A stretch of DNA of 64,000 bases from Bifidobacterium breve (GCA_945860245.1 CAMAPO010000004.1:1-64000); one strand, 5' to 3'. Counted from the first letter of the stretch, positions 39,201 through 49,225 are shown. The notes: a model not told the origin generated them from the sequence alone. Numbers and translations are program-made.

Positions 39201-40771
39201 ATTGATTCCATCTTGGCATAAAGGCTCTTAATTAGATCAGCATTAGATTCACGGCTCGGTACATCGCAGACCACCACGCTGAATCCTGAAATTGGTTTCT
39301 TAATCTCATCCCGCAATTGTTCAACCGATGAAATAACCTTTGCATCTAGCCCCATAGCTTTGGCTATAGCAGCAGGATCGAGGCCATGTGGAGTTCCAAA
39401 GACTTGCTCAAATCCATTAATTCCACGTTGCGGCAGCGTTGAGAAAATTCCACCACCATCATTATTTATTACAAAGATTCGCAAGTTAATTTCTTCACGA
39501 TGAATTAAGCCGGTGATATCGTGCAAAAAGGCAAGGTCTCCCAGCACTGCAAATGTTGCGCTATTAGCAGTTGCAATACCAAGAGCGGTCGAGATATTTC
39601 CATCAATTCCCGCAAGGCCACGATTAGCAAAAGTCAAAATTCCTTTTCGTGCAGCACCGAAAGCCTCGATATCGCGAATCGGCCGAGAAGAAGAGATAAA
39701 TAGAGTTGCGCCATCTGGCAAATGTTGCGAAATCTCACGGGCGATTAAGGGTTCTGACCAAGCGGATATTTCTTTTACAACTTTAGAAGTTCGCTCTGAA
39801 TACTTGTTCCACTTAGCCAACCACTCAGGATCTGCCGGGGCGGTGTAAAGCTCTGGTAATTCAGTGAATTTCTTCTCTGCCATTCGATCAGAATCAACGG
39901 TTGCGATACGTGGGTCGATTACAAAAGTTGCTCGCGCTAAATTGATGAGTGCATTTACCGAACGAGATAAAGTCGTGCGCCCAATAACTATCACAGTATC
40001 TGGTGCTAGATCTTTTGCAATGGTGATTGAGGTTAGAAAGAGGCTGGCATGTGCGTTTGCGTTAGGAAAAGTTAATGGATCCTCACTTAAAATTGGCCAG
40101 CCAAGTTGCTCAGCAAATTTTGCTACTTCTTCAACCGCTAAACCACCACGATCGTGTCCGATCACCAATAAGCCGCGAGTAGATTTGCTAGCCAAGGTGC
40201 CAGCTTTCTTGCGATCAAATTTTCTAGGAGGGCTCACTTTTAAGCCATCTAACCAAGCAGTGTCAGTGTTACCAATTAGCGGTTCTTCAAATTGCACATT
40301 TAAATGCACTGGTCCGGTTTGCAAAGCATTTAGTGGAAGTTCTAATGGATAGACCGCACCTGAAACATCGGCAAAGTAGCGAACTGCTTTGCCGAAAATT
40401 CTTGCTTGTTCAGTAGTTTGATTTGCGCCAGTGCGACGTAATTCGGCTGGGCGATCAGCAGTTATTACAAAGAGTGGAATATTTGAGTGTGAGGCCTCAA
40501 GTACTGCTGGGTGGAAATTAGCAACTGCAGTTCCACTTGTACAAATTACGGGTACGGGGCGGTTTGTCGCTTTCGCTAGACCAAGTGCAAAGAAAGCGGC
40601 AGTTCGCTCATCAATGCGGATATGTAATTTTATTAAACCTAAATCTTGCGCAGTTACTAGCGCCAGCGATAGCGGCGCATTACGTGAACCCGGAGAAATA
40701 ACCGCATCGGTGATTCCAGCTTCAATGATTTGGCGCACGATTACACGCGCCAAGCGCGTTGCTTGGTTCAT
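39197..40771 (-). CDS. menD: SEPHCHC synthase
   Basis: A 524-residue thiamine-diphosphate enzyme that joins isochorismate and 2-oxoglutarate. The N-terminal ITDAVISPGSRNAPLSLAL, the central FANRGLAGIDGNISTALGIA and the ThDP motif region LGDLAFLHDITGL ... NNDGGGIFSTLPQ are all present. ATGA overlap with menC downstream. Length is typical. Confidence 0.95.
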   Translation of the reverse strand: MNQATRLARVIVRQIIEAGITDAVISPGSRNAPLSLALVTAQDLGLIKLHIRIDERTAAFFALGLAKATNRPVPVICTSGTAVANFHPAVLEASHSNIPLFVITADRPAELRRTGANQTTEQARIFGKAVRYFADVSGAVYPLELPLNALQTGPVHLNVQFEEPLIGNTDTAWLDGLKVSPPRKFDRKKAGTLASKSTRGLLVIGHDRGGLAVEEVAKFAEQLGWPILSEDPLTFPNANAHASLFLTSITIAKDLAPDTVIVIGRTTLSRSVNALINLARATFVIDPRIATVDSDRMAEKKFTELPELYTAPADPEWLAKWNKYSERTSKVVKEISAWSEPLIAREISQHLPDGATLFISSSRPIRDIEAFGAARKGILTFANRGLAGIDGNISTALGIATANSATFAVLGDLAFLHDITGLIHREEINLRIFVINNDGGGIFSTLPQRGINGFEQVFGTPHGLDPAAIAKAMGLDAKVISSVEQLRDEIKKPISGFSVVVCDVPSRESNADLIKSLYAKMESI

Positions 40772-41715
40772 TTAAGTAACGCTCCAACTCTCATAATGCG
40801 ATTCTTCCACCATTCATATCGCTCTGGTGACACATCAAGGCCAGCTAAATGTGGAGATATCTGACTTAAAGTGATTTTTCCATCGATAATTTCATGTTTT
40901 GCAACATCGCTAGCTAAAAGCGATCCAGTAGCCAAACCACAGTCAAAGGTTAGATCACTAATGGATGCAGCGAGTTCAAGTCCATACTCGATTCCGATGG
41001 CGCTCTCTAGGGCACTCGAGACAACAACTGGTAAGCCGTGATGTGCTGCAATATCAAGTGATCGTTGGATTCCGCCTAATGGTTGAACTTTGAGCATCAC
41101 GATATCTGCGGCACCCGTGAGGTCAACGGCGAATGGATCGGACGCTTTACGAATGATTTCATCTGCTGCAATACGAAGTGGAATATTTATCTTGCTCTTT
41201 AGTTCGCGCAGTTCTTCAACTGTTGCACAAGGTTGCTCGACGTATTCAAGTGGCCCAATCTCTTCGTAATATGCATATAAATGGGTGAGCGCTTCATCTA
41301 CTGACCAGAGTCCGTTTACATCAACCCGGATGGAAGCCTTTGGCGCGCTAGAGAAAACTCGAGCCACGCGGATGACATCTTCGGTGAGATTTCGTCCGAC
41401 CTTTACTTTAAAAGTTTTAACACCTGCGTAAGTTCGCATCAAAGATTCGATCTCTTTTTTATCGTTGAGTTCAGGGATTATCCCGTTGACTGCAATGGCA
41501 TCTCGATATCGCGCAGGGCGAGCAACTGTAGCTGCTTCTATGGCGCTAGCTAGCCACGGCCGACATTCGTTATCGTCGTATTCCAGAAATGGTGAGAACT
41601 CCCCCCATCCTTGCGGGCCCTGCATAAGCGCAACTTCGCGAAACGTTACGCCCCGAAAATTGGTGCGCGTAGGAAGAGTGATTACACGAAGCGTTGCAAG
41701 GAGGTCATCAAACAT
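40768..41715 (-). CDS. menC: o-succinylbenzoate synthase
   Basis: A 315-residue enolase-superfamily dehydratase making o-succinylbenzoate. The catalytic lysine motif FKVKVG, metal ligands in RVDVNGLW, YVEQPC and AADE, and the second lysine in DIVMLKVQPLGG are visible. It starts five bases after menB and overlaps menD by ATGA. Confidence 0.92.
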   Translation of the reverse strand: MFDDLLATLRVITLPTRTNFRGVTFREVALMQGPQGWGEFSPFLEYDDNECRPWLASAIEAATVARPARYRDAIAVNGIIPELNDKKEIESLMRTYAGVKTFKVKVGRNLTEDVIRVARVFSSAPKASIRVDVNGLWSVDEALTHLYAYYEEIGPLEYVEQPCATVEELRELKSKINIPLRIAADEIIRKASDPFAVDLTGAADIVMLKVQPLGGIQRSLDIAAHHGLPVVVSSALESAIGIEYGLELAASISDLTFDCGLATGSLLASDVAKHEIIDGKITLSQISPHLAGLDVSPERYEWWKNRIMRVGALLK

Positions 41716-41720
41716 AAGAA

Positions 41721-42599
41721 TTAGGGGCGCTTTGGAAACTTTCCGAAATCAGGAGCGCGCTTTTCCTTATAAGCATCGCGCCCTTCTTGGCCTTCTTCGC
41801 TTAAATAAAATAGCAAGGTGGCATCTCCTGCTAGTTGCTGAATTCCGGCAAGGCCATCATCAGCGGCATTCATTGAAGATTTAATTAAGCGCAGGGCAAG
41901 TGGAGAATTGCGCAGCATCTCGCGGCACCAAGAAACAGTTTCTGCTTCCAAATCTTTGAGTGGAACAACAGTGTTAACAAGTCCCATATCAAGGGCTTCT
42001 TGCGCATCGTATTGACGAGTCATAAACCAGATCTCTCGCGCTTTCTTCTGACCAACGCTTGCGGCAAGTAAGCCTGAACCGTATCCGCCATCAAAAGAAC
42101 CAACCTGTGGTCCGGTCTGTCCAAACTTGGCGTTGTCGGCAGCAATTGTTAAATCACAGACCACGTGTAGAACATGTCCGCCACCAATTGCCCAACCGGC
42201 AACCATTGCAACAACTGGTTTTGGGGTTCTGCGAATTTGAATTTGCAGATCTAAAACATTTAAGCGACCGATACCTTTTTGCGCCAGTGAATCTTCACCG
42301 AGATATCCATCATCACCGCGAACGCTGATGTCGCCACCAGAACAGAATGCTTCATCGCCGGTTCCAGTAAAGATAATTACTCCAACATCAGAGTTATCGC
42401 GCGCTAATGAAAAAGCTTCTTGTAATTCAATAATTGTTTGTGGTCTAAATGCATTGCGAACATCTGGTCGATTGATTGCAATCTTGGCCATACCTTCGCC
42501 AACTTGGTAGGTGATATCTGTAAATTTCTCGCCGCCCGCACCGGTTGCCCAGGCAGGGATGGCACGGTTACCAAATTCACGCTTGATCGGCTTGCTCAC
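41721..42599 (-). CDS. menB: 1,4-dihydroxy-2-naphthoyl-CoA synthase
   Basis: A 292-residue crotonase-fold enzyme closing the second ring of naphthoate. [12 protein letters not shown], the oxyanion region [30 protein letters not shown] and [15 protein letters not shown] are diagnostic. The GTG start has ribosome site GGAGGAA four bases upstream. It is divergent from menE across 42 bases. Confidence 0.96.
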   Translation of the reverse strand: MSKPIKREFGNRAIPAWATGAGGEKFTDITYQVGEGMAKIAINRPDVRNAFRPQTIIELQEAFSLARDNSDVGVIIFTGTGDEAFCSGGDISVRGDDGYLGEDSLAQKGIGRLNVLDLQIQIRRTPKPVVAMVAGWAIGGGHVLHVVCDLTIAADNAKFGQTGPQVGSFDGGYGSGLLAASVGQKKAREIWFMTRQYDAQEALDMGLVNTVVPLKDLEAETVSWCREMLRNSPLALRLIKSSMNAADDGLAGIQQLAGDATLLFYLSEEGQEGRDAYKEKRAPDFGKFPKRP

Positions 42600-42626
42600 G
42601 ATTCCTCCATCTACGACTACGAGCGA

Positions 42627-42632
42627 TAGCCT
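42627..42632 (+). promoter_or_regulatory. -10 box of menE
   Basis: TAGCCT followed by nine bases before the ATG at 42642, implying a three-base leader. No ribosome site is present. Confidence 0.4.
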
Positions 42633-42641
42633 ACGCGTGCA

Positions 42642-43736
42642 ATGGAGCAGACGTCACAACGAGAGATTCGTGCGATAGATCCCACGTGGACCATCGCCGA
42701 TATAAGTGCGCGCCTAGCCAAAGCCTTGGGCGACGAAGGCCCAGCAATCACATTGGGGCCAATTTCTGCCAAGACCGTCCCATCTGAGATTTCACTTGTC
42801 GTATCAACTAGCGGATCAACTGGAGATGCGAAAGAGGTAGGACTTTCTGCGGCAGCGCTCTTAGCTAGCGCCAAGGCAACAAATAAATTTTTTGGCGCCA
42901 ATGCAGGTCAAATCTGGTCGCTCTTATTGCCGCTGACACATATCGCAGGAATAAACGTGCTTGTGCGCGCTCTTGAACTCGGCACAATTGCAATCGATGC
43001 ACGTGGGATAACTGGCAAATATCCAGATGCTGATTACACAGCGGTAGTTCCGACCCAGCTCTTCCGCGCGTTAAATGGTGATGGTGATTTACTTGCGCAT
43101 TTACTTGTCTCAAAATCGGTTTTAGTTGGTGGAGCGGCTCTAGATAAAAATTTAGGCGATCAAGCGCGCACTGCTGGAATCAATATCGTTGAAAGTTACG
43201 GAATGACTGAAACTTGTGGTGGCTGTGTCTATGACGGTATGCCAATTGGCGATACCTCAGTTGAGATAAATAAAGATGGGCTTATCAAGATTTCCAGCGC
43301 TTCGCTGGCGACAACTTATTTAAATGATACTTCGGGGTGGAGTTCTAAATTAGAAAATGGATACTTCCTGACATCTGATCTTGGTGAAATCAAAGACGGT
43401 AAGTTAATAGTTACTGGCCGCGCCGATGATGTGATTGTCACAGGTGGAGAAAATATCTCTTTGACCAAAGTTGAAGAAGTTGTTCGGAACACGTTTGCAG
43501 GTATCGAATGTGCCGCTTTTGCCATTGCAGATCAACAGTGGGGACAAGCGTTGCACTTAGCGATTGCGGGTGGCGTGAAGCCAGATCAATCGGCTATAAA
43601 CGAAGCTCTATCAGCACAAATCTCAGTTGCTGCAAAGATAAAAGGTGTTATCTATTTGAATAAATTGCCAAGGAGTGCTTTGGATAAAATTGACCGCCAA
43701 GAATTAGTCAATATTGCATCGCGGGAAGGTAGGTGA
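42642..43736 (+). CDS. menE: o-succinylbenzoate-CoA ligase
   Basis: A 364-residue adenylating enzyme that activates o-succinylbenzoate with CoA. The P-loop [11 protein letters not shown] lies at 55-65, [11 protein letters not shown] in the middle, and [17 protein letters not shown] near the C-terminal hinge. The protein is short compared with other bacterial MenE (about 450-490) and matches the compact actinobacterial form. GTGA overlap with menA. Confidence 0.92.
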   Translation: MEQTSQREIRAIDPTWTIADISARLAKALGDEGPAITLGPISAKTVPSEISLVVSTSGSTGDAKEVGLSAAALLASAKATNKFFGANAGQIWSLLLPLTHIAGINVLVRALELGTIAIDARGITGKYPDADYTAVVPTQLFRALNGDGDLLAHLLVSKSVLVGGAALDKNLGDQARTAGINIVESYGMTETCGGCVYDGMPIGDTSVEINKDGLIKISSASLATTYLNDTSGWSSKLENGYFLTSDLGEIKDGKLIVTGRADDVIVTGGENISLTKVEEVVRNTFAGIECAAFAIADQQWGQALHLAIAGGVKPDQSAINEALSAQISVAAKIKGVIYLNKLPRSALDKIDRQELVNIASREGR

Positions 43737-44587
43737 ATTCTGTGAATAAATGGATTATCGGCGCCCGCCCGCGCACTTTGGCTGCTGCCGTAGCACCTGT
43801 TCTTGTTGCCACCGCATACGCCGGGAGTAACTGGGAACCTATTCGTGCACTCTCCGCCCTTTTAGTCAGCCTTTCGCTACAAATTGGCGTGAACTACGCC
43901 AACGATTATTCCGATGGAATTCGTGGCACAGATGATTCGCGCATTGGCCCAGTGCGACTTACCGCATCAGGTTTGGCTTCACCTAAATCAGTTCGTACTG
44001 CTGCGATAATTTCATTTCTATTTGCTGCGCTCATCGGCTTAACTCTGGCTGCGGCTACATCTTGGTGGGTAATTTTACTGGGCGCGCTTGCGATCAACGC
44101 TGCTTGGGGTTACACCGGTGGCGCGAAGCCCTATGGCTATTTAGGTCTTGGCGAAATTTCCGTCTTCTTATTCTTCGGTATTGTTGCAACTGTCGGTAGT
44201 TACTACGTGCAGACCGAAGAGTTAAATCTGCAGATCTTTATAGTTGCAATCCCAATGGGTTCACTTGCTTGCGCGATTTTGGCCATAAATAATCTGCGCG
44301 ATCGTGCGCAAGATCAAATCGTTGGCAAAAAGACTTTAGCCGTGCGTTTAGGAGATAGCGGTGCCCGTAAGTTATATATCGCGCTCTTGATCTCTGCTCA
44401 TCTCTTTGCGCTGCTAACTCTCAAGCCGGCAGTTCTATTAACGTTACTTGCCACTCCCCTGACTTGGAGCCTTGCCCGCGGTGTTGTACGCGGAGTATCA
44501 GGCGCTGACTTAATCCCGTATCTGGCCAAGACGGGTAAGTTACAACTGGCTTTTGCCCTCCTTTTTGCACTCGGCTTAATTATCTAA
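43733..44587 (+). CDS. menA: 1,4-dihydroxy-2-naphthoate polyprenyltransferase
   Basis: A 284-residue UbiA-type membrane prenyltransferase joining naphthoate to a polyprenyl tail. The metal-binding segment NYANDYSDGIRG and a second loop NNLRDRAQDQIVGKKTLAVRLG are visible among about eight helices. Start GTG overlaps the menE TGA; a second GTG three codons on is possible. Its prenyl donor may be made by the synthase encoded after nuoN. Confidence 0.94.
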   Translation: MNSVNKWIIGARPRTLAAAVAPVLVATAYAGSNWEPIRALSALLVSLSLQIGVNYANDYSDGIRGTDDSRIGPVRLTASGLASPKSVRTAAIISFLFAALIGLTLAAATSWWVILLGALAINAAWGYTGGAKPYGYLGLGEISVFLFFGIVATVGSYYVQTEELNLQIFIVAIPMGSLACAILAINNLRDRAQDQIVGKKTLAVRLGDSGARKLYIALLISAHLFALLTLKPAVLLTLLATPLTWSLARGVVRGVSGADLIPYLAKTGKLQLAFALLFALGLII

Positions 44588-44594
44588 CCTTCGC

Positions 44595-44600
44595 TAGAAT
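44595..44600 (+). promoter_or_regulatory. -10 box of the PLDc_N gene, leaderless
   Basis: TAGAAT, exactly six bases before the ATG at 44607. The AGGAG in between is one base from the ATG, too close to act as a normal ribosome site. Confidence 0.5.
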
Positions 44601-44606
44601 AGGAGC

Positions 44607-44867
44607 ATGATTAAGTTGCAAGCCATAATCTTCTTGACCTCTCTTGCTTTAACTTTGTATACCTTTATCGATTGCGCCCGGCGCGATGATTCTCAAATTA
44701 ATAAATTGCCTAAGTGGGGTTGGCTCTTACTCATTGTTCTGCTCTCACCATTTGGAGCGATTGCCTTTTTAATTATTGGACGTGTTCGTGGAGAACGAGG
44801 TCCGCGCCCACCTAAGCGACGCATTTTGCCGCCAGATGATGACCCTGATTTTCTTCGTAAACTTTAA
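44607..44867 (+). CDS. small PLDc_N-domain membrane protein
   Basis: An 86-residue protein with two hydrophobic helices at about 4-22 and 38-57, joined by FIDCARRDDSQINKLPKWGW, the pattern of the phospholipase D N-terminal (PLDc_N) family. A polar, proline- and arginine-rich cytosolic tail follows. Stand-alone PLDc_N proteins are common in actinobacteria and have no known function. It follows menA by 19 bases but seems to have its own promoter. Confidence 0.8.
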   Translation: MIKLQAIIFLTSLALTLYTFIDCARRDDSQINKLPKWGWLLLIVLLSPFGAIAFLIIGRVRGERGPRPPKRRILPPDDDPDFLRKL

Positions 44868-44874
44868 TTAGCTA

Positions 44875-45789
44875 TTAAAGGCCGCTATATGTGTGCTTGC
44901 CGGTTCCCCAGACATTTACATACACATAGTTAAATAAGAATGTAGATCCGGCAAATAAGCAGAGCCATGCTGCGCGCTTGCCACGCCAGCCAATTGTTAC
45001 GCGCGCATGTAAATATGCGGCGTAAGCAACCCAGGTAATAAATGCCCAAGTCTCTTTTGGATCCCAGCCCCAATATCTTCCCCATGCACTTTCGGCCCAA
45101 ATTGCGCCGGCGATCACCGCAAAAGTCCAAAGCGGAAATACGAAGGCGACTAAACGATAGGAAAGCTGATCTAAAGTTTCTAAATCTGGCAAACGTTTAG
45201 CCCACGGCTTGCGCTCACCTTTCGATTCCATCGCATCCAAATAAAGATAAGCACCAGCGATGACATTTGCAAGTAAGAAAACTCCGCCCGAGATAATTGC
45301 GGCGATGACATGAATGACTAACCACGTTGATTTCAGCGCTGGTACTAGTGGTGAACTATCTCGGTAAAGCAAAGTAATAGCGGTTCCAAGTGTGAGCAGA
45401 ACTGATATCGAGACAAATAACCCGAGCCAACGTAGATCATGTTTGCGAAGAGCAAGTAAATAGGCACCCGTGAATGCAAGAGCACCTGTAATCGAAAACT
45501 CGTACATGTTTCCCCAAGGAACATGCTTTGCAGATATACCGCGTGCGATTACGCCGCAAAGAAGTAGTAAAAATCCTAAGATCATCATCGCAGTTGCAAT
45601 ACGGGCAGCGCGTTCGGTGCGGGTGTAATCCAAAGTCTTTGTTAAGATACTTCCAGTTTTATTATCGCTCTGCTCTGGCGCTCTAACTGCCCAGGCGGTT
45701 TCAAAGGCGTGAGCAATGAAGGAGATAGCAAAAATTCCCATTGCCGAATAAACAAAGTAATTAGAGATATAGGCCCAAGTAATCTGCAT
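44875..45789 (-). CDS. ccsB: cytochrome c biogenesis protein CcsB/ResC
   Basis: A 304-residue membrane protein with about eight helices and the haem-handling tryptophan-rich segment WGRYWGWDPKETWAF (WWD domain) plus conserved periplasmic histidines. With ResB it forms the system II synthase that carries haem across the membrane and attaches it to apocytochrome c. It begins directly after the resB stop. Confidence 0.93.
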   Translation of the reverse strand: MQITWAYISNYFVYSAMGIFAISFIAHAFETAWAVRAPEQSDNKTGSILTKTLDYTRTERAARIATAMMILGFLLLLCGVIARGISAKHVPWGNMYEFSITGALAFTGAYLLALRKHDLRWLGLFVSISVLLTLGTAITLLYRDSSPLVPALKSTWLVIHVIAAIISGGVFLLANVIAGAYLYLDAMESKGERKPWAKRLPDLETLDQLSYRLVAFVFPLWTFAVIAGAIWAESAWGRYWGWDPKETWAFITWVAYAAYLHARVTIGWRGKRAAWLCLFAGSTFLFNYVYVNVWGTGKHTYSGL

Positions 45790-47265
45790 CTACATCTCCT
45801 TTCTCACGTGTGTGACAAAACGTTCAATTTCTGCTGCTAACCCTGGTGCACCATTCTTAGCCAGGCCAGCAACTTCTACAACTCCAGTTGATGTGATCCT
45901 TATCCATATACGGCGACGCCTGCCAAAGAGCGAGGCAAGTAACCCTAAAATCGCTGCGATTGCGCCGTATAAGGCATAACTCTTCCCCGGATCATCGACG
46001 ATCTGCAGGTTTATCCAAGGTACAAAGGTTTCAAATTTTATTGAGCCTTGCGGATATGCGTAACTCTCACCCGGCTTCAGAGATTCAAGGGCAATTCGCT
46101 TCATCTTTGAGGTATCAATGCGATAAACAGATTGGGGAATTCCGGAATCTAAACCGAGGTCACCTTCCCAGATAGAAAAGAGCAGCTTTGGATCTAACGC
46201 TTCTGGGAAAACTGAAATTCCACCCTCGCCACCTTCGCGCGCAAATGTTGGGTAGAAGCTGGCAACGAAACCAAGTTGCGGATCGGCATCCGGAACTTTT
46301 ATCGATCCGATAGAGCGCAAGTTTCCATCTTGTGGCAAGAATGGAATAGGCCCTTGTAAAGCAACTTGGCCAGTTGAATCACGCACTGTAACTATCGGTG
46401 AGTAACCATTGGCCTGAAGGTAAACGCGAGTATTTCCAAAGGTAAGCGGACTATTCACCTTGAGAGTTTCAATGGTGGATGTGGTTTCACCTGGATTGGT
46501 TACTCGAACTGTCGCGGTGTAATCCTGGGCAGCATTTGTTACTGGATCATATTTAGCGACGAAATCAATAACTTCAATAATAAAAGGCTGCAGCGAATCT
46601 GCTTTGACTAGCTTTCCAAATGAGAGATTGTCATATGAAGTTGGAAGGCTAATGAAGCGCTCACCTTTATTTACTATCGCTTCACCGCGCATTCCAAATA
46701 AGGAACCAACGCTGACTCCAATTAAAATTAAAATAAGTGAGAGATGAAAAAGTAAATTTCCCGTCTCGCGCAAGTAGCCTTTCTCGGCAGAGATACTTCC
46801 TTCTGCGTTACGCACCCGAAAACGCTCTTTCTTAAACCAGTTCTGAGCCTTGGTGAGTTCTGTTCCATCTCCGGCAAATTGTTGGAAAGATTCCATGCGC
46901 GATAAATTTCGTGGAGTCAGCGGCGGCATGGCGCGCATCGCCTGGAAGTGTTCAAAAGTGCGCGGCAGAACGCAACCAATTAATGAGATGAAGAGCAGGA
47001 TGTATATCGCGCTAAACCAAGGTGATGAGTAAACGGTAAATCCAGAGAAACGTTCTATCCAACGCGCTAATTCGGGGCTATCTAAATAATATTGACGCAC
47101 CGCCATTGGATTCTGGGATCGCTGCGGAAGAAATGATCCAGGGATCGCTGCCACACCAAGCATCATCAAGAGAATTAGCGCAGTGCGCATACTTGTTAGT
47201 TGGCGCCACATAAAGCGGAGCAAGCCGGTTGCTCCTAATTCGGGAAGAGTTGCTTCGGTCGTCAT
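45790..47265 (-). CDS. resB: cytochrome c biogenesis protein ResB
   Basis: A 491-residue membrane protein with three N-terminal helices, a large extracytoplasmic beta-rich domain (about 220-415) and a C-terminal helix. Conserved stretches include RTALILLMMLGVAAIPGSFLPQR and LGFVASFYPTF. It works with CcsB in system II cytochrome c maturation. The start overlaps ccdA's stop by one base (TAATG). Confidence 0.92.
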   Translation of the reverse strand: MTTEATLPELGATGLLRFMWRQLTSMRTALILLMMLGVAAIPGSFLPQRSQNPMAVRQYYLDSPELARWIERFSGFTVYSSPWFSAIYILLFISLIGCVLPRTFEHFQAMRAMPPLTPRNLSRMESFQQFAGDGTELTKAQNWFKKERFRVRNAEGSISAEKGYLRETGNLLFHLSLILILIGVSVGSLFGMRGEAIVNKGERFISLPTSYDNLSFGKLVKADSLQPFIIEVIDFVAKYDPVTNAAQDYTATVRVTNPGETTSTIETLKVNSPLTFGNTRVYLQANGYSPIVTVRDSTGQVALQGPIPFLPQDGNLRSIGSIKVPDADPQLGFVASFYPTFAREGGEGGISVFPEALDPKLLFSIWEGDLGLDSGIPQSVYRIDTSKMKRIALESLKPGESYAYPQGSIKFETFVPWINLQIVDDPGKSYALYGAIAAILGLLASLFGRRRRIWIRITSTGVVEVAGLAKNGAPGLAAEIERFVTHVRKEM

Positions 47266-47990
47266 TAAATCACCGGTGCAAAATCAGTAATAAGTGAGCG
47301 CAGCGAGATCATCAAATCTGTCCAAATTCCAAGCACTTGCGCGATACCAATCAGGACTAAGAACACTCCACCTATTTTGGAAATTAAATCTCCATGCTTA
47401 GTCAAGAACCGTCGTAGTCGAGCCGATTTATCTAAGTAACGTCCTGATGCGATAAATGGTGCACCAAGTCCGATGCAATATCCGAATGAAAGAATTGCAC
47501 CACGCGCCGCACTTGATTCTTGAAATGCCAAAGTCTGCACAGTTGCAAGTGCCGGCCCGATGCAAGGTGTCCAACCAACCCCAAATAAGAAGCCGAGCAA
47601 AGGCGCACCGATTAATCCACCATTTGTCGCGACCTTGGGAGAGAATGTGCGCATCATGGGAAAGCGACCCATAAAGATTAGGCCAAGCAAAATTGTTATA
47701 ACTCCCAAAATACGTGTGATGGTCTCATCGTTGGTTGCGATGCGAGATCCAATACCACCAAAAAGTGCACCGTAAGAGATAAAGAGAACGCTAAAGCCAA
47801 GTACAAAGAGTGTGGAGCCAAGAAAAACTCGGTCTTTAGATTTAGAGTAACCAGCGGCAAAAGATAAATAACCAGGTACTAAAGGAAGTACGCAAGGTGA
47901 TATGAATGAAATCAGACCAGCAAGTACCGCAACCGGAAAAGCAACGAGTAAGAATCCGCCGAGTAACTGTTCTACGAAGAAGTCAATCAT
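47265..47990 (-). CDS. ccdA: cytochrome c biogenesis protein CcdA
   Basis: A 241-residue, six-helix thiol-disulfide reductant carrier. The two redox cysteines are in SPCVLPLVPGYLSF and WTPCIGPALATVQ. It passes electrons from cytosolic thioredoxin to the TlpA/ResA-like protein encoded immediately upstream, keeping apocytochrome cysteines reduced. ATGA overlap with the thioredoxin gene. Confidence 0.94.
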   Translation of the reverse strand: MIDFFVEQLLGGFLLVAFPVAVLAGLISFISPCVLPLVPGYLSFAAGYSKSKDRVFLGSTLFVLGFSVLFISYGALFGGIGSRIATNDETITRILGVITILLGLIFMGRFPMMRTFSPKVATNGGLIGAPLLGFLFGVGWTPCIGPALATVQTLAFQESSAARGAILSFGYCIGLGAPFIASGRYLDKSARLRRFLTKHGDLISKIGGVFLVLIGIAQVLGIWTDLMISLRSLITDFAPVI

Positions 47991-48532
47991 TCTGCTTCAA
48001 GCTTTCGAATCAAATTACTTAATGAGGTGAGAGTTACTTCCCCCGAAATACGCGCCGCCACATTGCCGCTCTTATCAATTAATACCGTTGAAGGAATTGC
48101 ATTGGCCGGCAAAGTGCCCTTAAATCCAATTAAAAGTGAGTCATCGATGAAGGTTGGATATGGGATTGCGAACCTACGAGCAAATGCTTCTGCGGTGGCG
48201 GGATTATCACGGGTTAAAATCCCCATAAATTGCACCTCTGGATATTGCTTGGAAAGCTCAATCAAGGTTGGAATTTCGGCTCGGCAAGGTGAGCACCAAG
48301 ATGCCCAGACATTTACAACTGCAACTTGTTCGGGGTTAAAGGTAAAAGTCTTTCCGCTAAGTGTCATTCCTGATAAAGCCGGCGCAGCTTTCCGCTTTGA
48401 AATTTCAATCTTAGTAACCGCTCCGCTACCTTCAATAAAACTTTCTTCGGGGGCGGAACTGCCGCCACCGCAGGCAGTTAGAGAAATTGCAGAGAAAAGC
48501 GTAAGCACGATTAAAGAGATTGGCTTACGCAT
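47987..48532 (-). CDS. TlpA/ResA-like thiol-disulfide oxidoreductase lipoprotein
   Basis: A 181-residue lipoprotein (lipobox LTAC, Cys21) with an extracytoplasmic thioredoxin domain. The active site is WCSPC, C80 and C83, and cis-proline is in IPSTVLID. In this operon it most likely reduces apocytochrome c before haem attachment, like ResA. It lies between the histidine phosphatase gene and ccdA. Confidence 0.9.
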   Translation of the reverse strand: MRKPISLIVLTLFSAISLTACGGGSSAPEESFIEGSGAVTKIEISKRKAAPALSGMTLSGKTFTFNPEQVAVVNVWASWCSPCRAEIPTLIELSKQYPEVQFMGILTRDNPATAEAFARRFAIPYPTFIDDSLLIGFKGTLPANAIPSTVLIDKSGNVAARISGEVTLTSLSNLIRKLEAE

Positions 48533-48539
48533 ATATCCA

Positions 48540-49163
48540 TTATTTCTTTGGTGGTAACAAATGTGCAGCAGGTTCAGAGTAAGTAAGTCCAGAAATCACG
48601 CCATCATCATCAAAGTGAACGCTCGTAACCGATGCCAACGTGCACTCGCGCTTGCGCGGATCGTGCAACATTGATCGCCCCTCAATTGCACTTCTGGTAA
48701 TCCAAATTGGTAATTGATGTGAAACCACAATTGCATCTTTGCCGTTAGCTGCTTTATTGGCGGCGAAGATTGCAGCGAGCATGCGGTTGATTTGTTCGTC
48801 ATACGGCTCGCCCCACGATGGCTTCCAAGGGTTATATAAATGGCGCCACGAACCTGGATGCTTCAGCGCTCCACTTCCAACTTCAAAACTCTTACCTTCA
48901 AATATATTTGCCGCTTCTATTAAGCGATCATCGGTTGTAATTGTAATTCCATGCGCTTTCGCAATTGGCGCTGCAGTTTCTTGGGCTCGTTGCAGCGGGG
49001 AAACGTGCAGTGCACCTAAATCAATTGATTTAGACCATTGGCCCAATACTTCTGCCATTTCTTGTCCACGGCTAGATAAACGCCAGCCTGGTTGTCTTCC
49101 GTAGAGAATTTTCTGTGGATTCTCGACTTCGCCGTGGCGCATTACATGGACTGTTGAACTCAT
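48540..49163 (-). CDS. histidine phosphatase family protein
   Basis: A 207-residue phosphoglycerate-mutase-like protein starting MSSTVHVMRHGEVENP. RHGE at 9-12 has the catalytic His, and VVSHQLPIW the second His. The start at 49163 is preferred because a -10 box ends seven bases before it; an ATG four codons upstream is possible. It opens the cytochrome c maturation run, a common actinobacterial arrangement without a known functional reason. The phosphorylated substrate is unknown. Confidence 0.85.
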   Translation of the reverse strand: MSSTVHVMRHGEVENPQKILYGRQPGWRLSSRGQEMAEVLGQWSKSIDLGALHVSPLQRAQETAAPIAKAHGITITTDDRLIEAANIFEGKSFEVGSGALKHPGSWRHLYNPWKPSWGEPYDEQINRMLAAIFAANKAANGKDAIVVSHQLPIWITRSAIEGRSMLHDPRKRECTLASVTSVHFDDDGVISGLTYSEPAAHLLPPKK

Positions 49164-49170
49164 AGCGCTA

Positions 49171-49176
49171 AGCATA
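49171..49176 (-). promoter_or_regulatory. -10 box of the histidine phosphatase/cytochrome c maturation operon
   Basis: TATGCT on the minus strand, seven bases before the ATG at 49163. No ribosome site. Confidence 0.42.
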
Positions 49177-49213
49177 AAGCGTCTTACGGCAGGGCAATAT
49201 CCCACTGAATCGC

Positions 49214-49219
49214 TAGGGT
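49214..49219 (+). promoter_or_regulatory. -10 box of the HAD phosphatase gene, leaderless
   Basis: TAGGGT, exactly six bases before the ATG at 49226. The predicted start is the A of the ATG. No clear -35 was seen. Confidence 0.45.
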
Positions 49220-49225
49220 AGTGAC

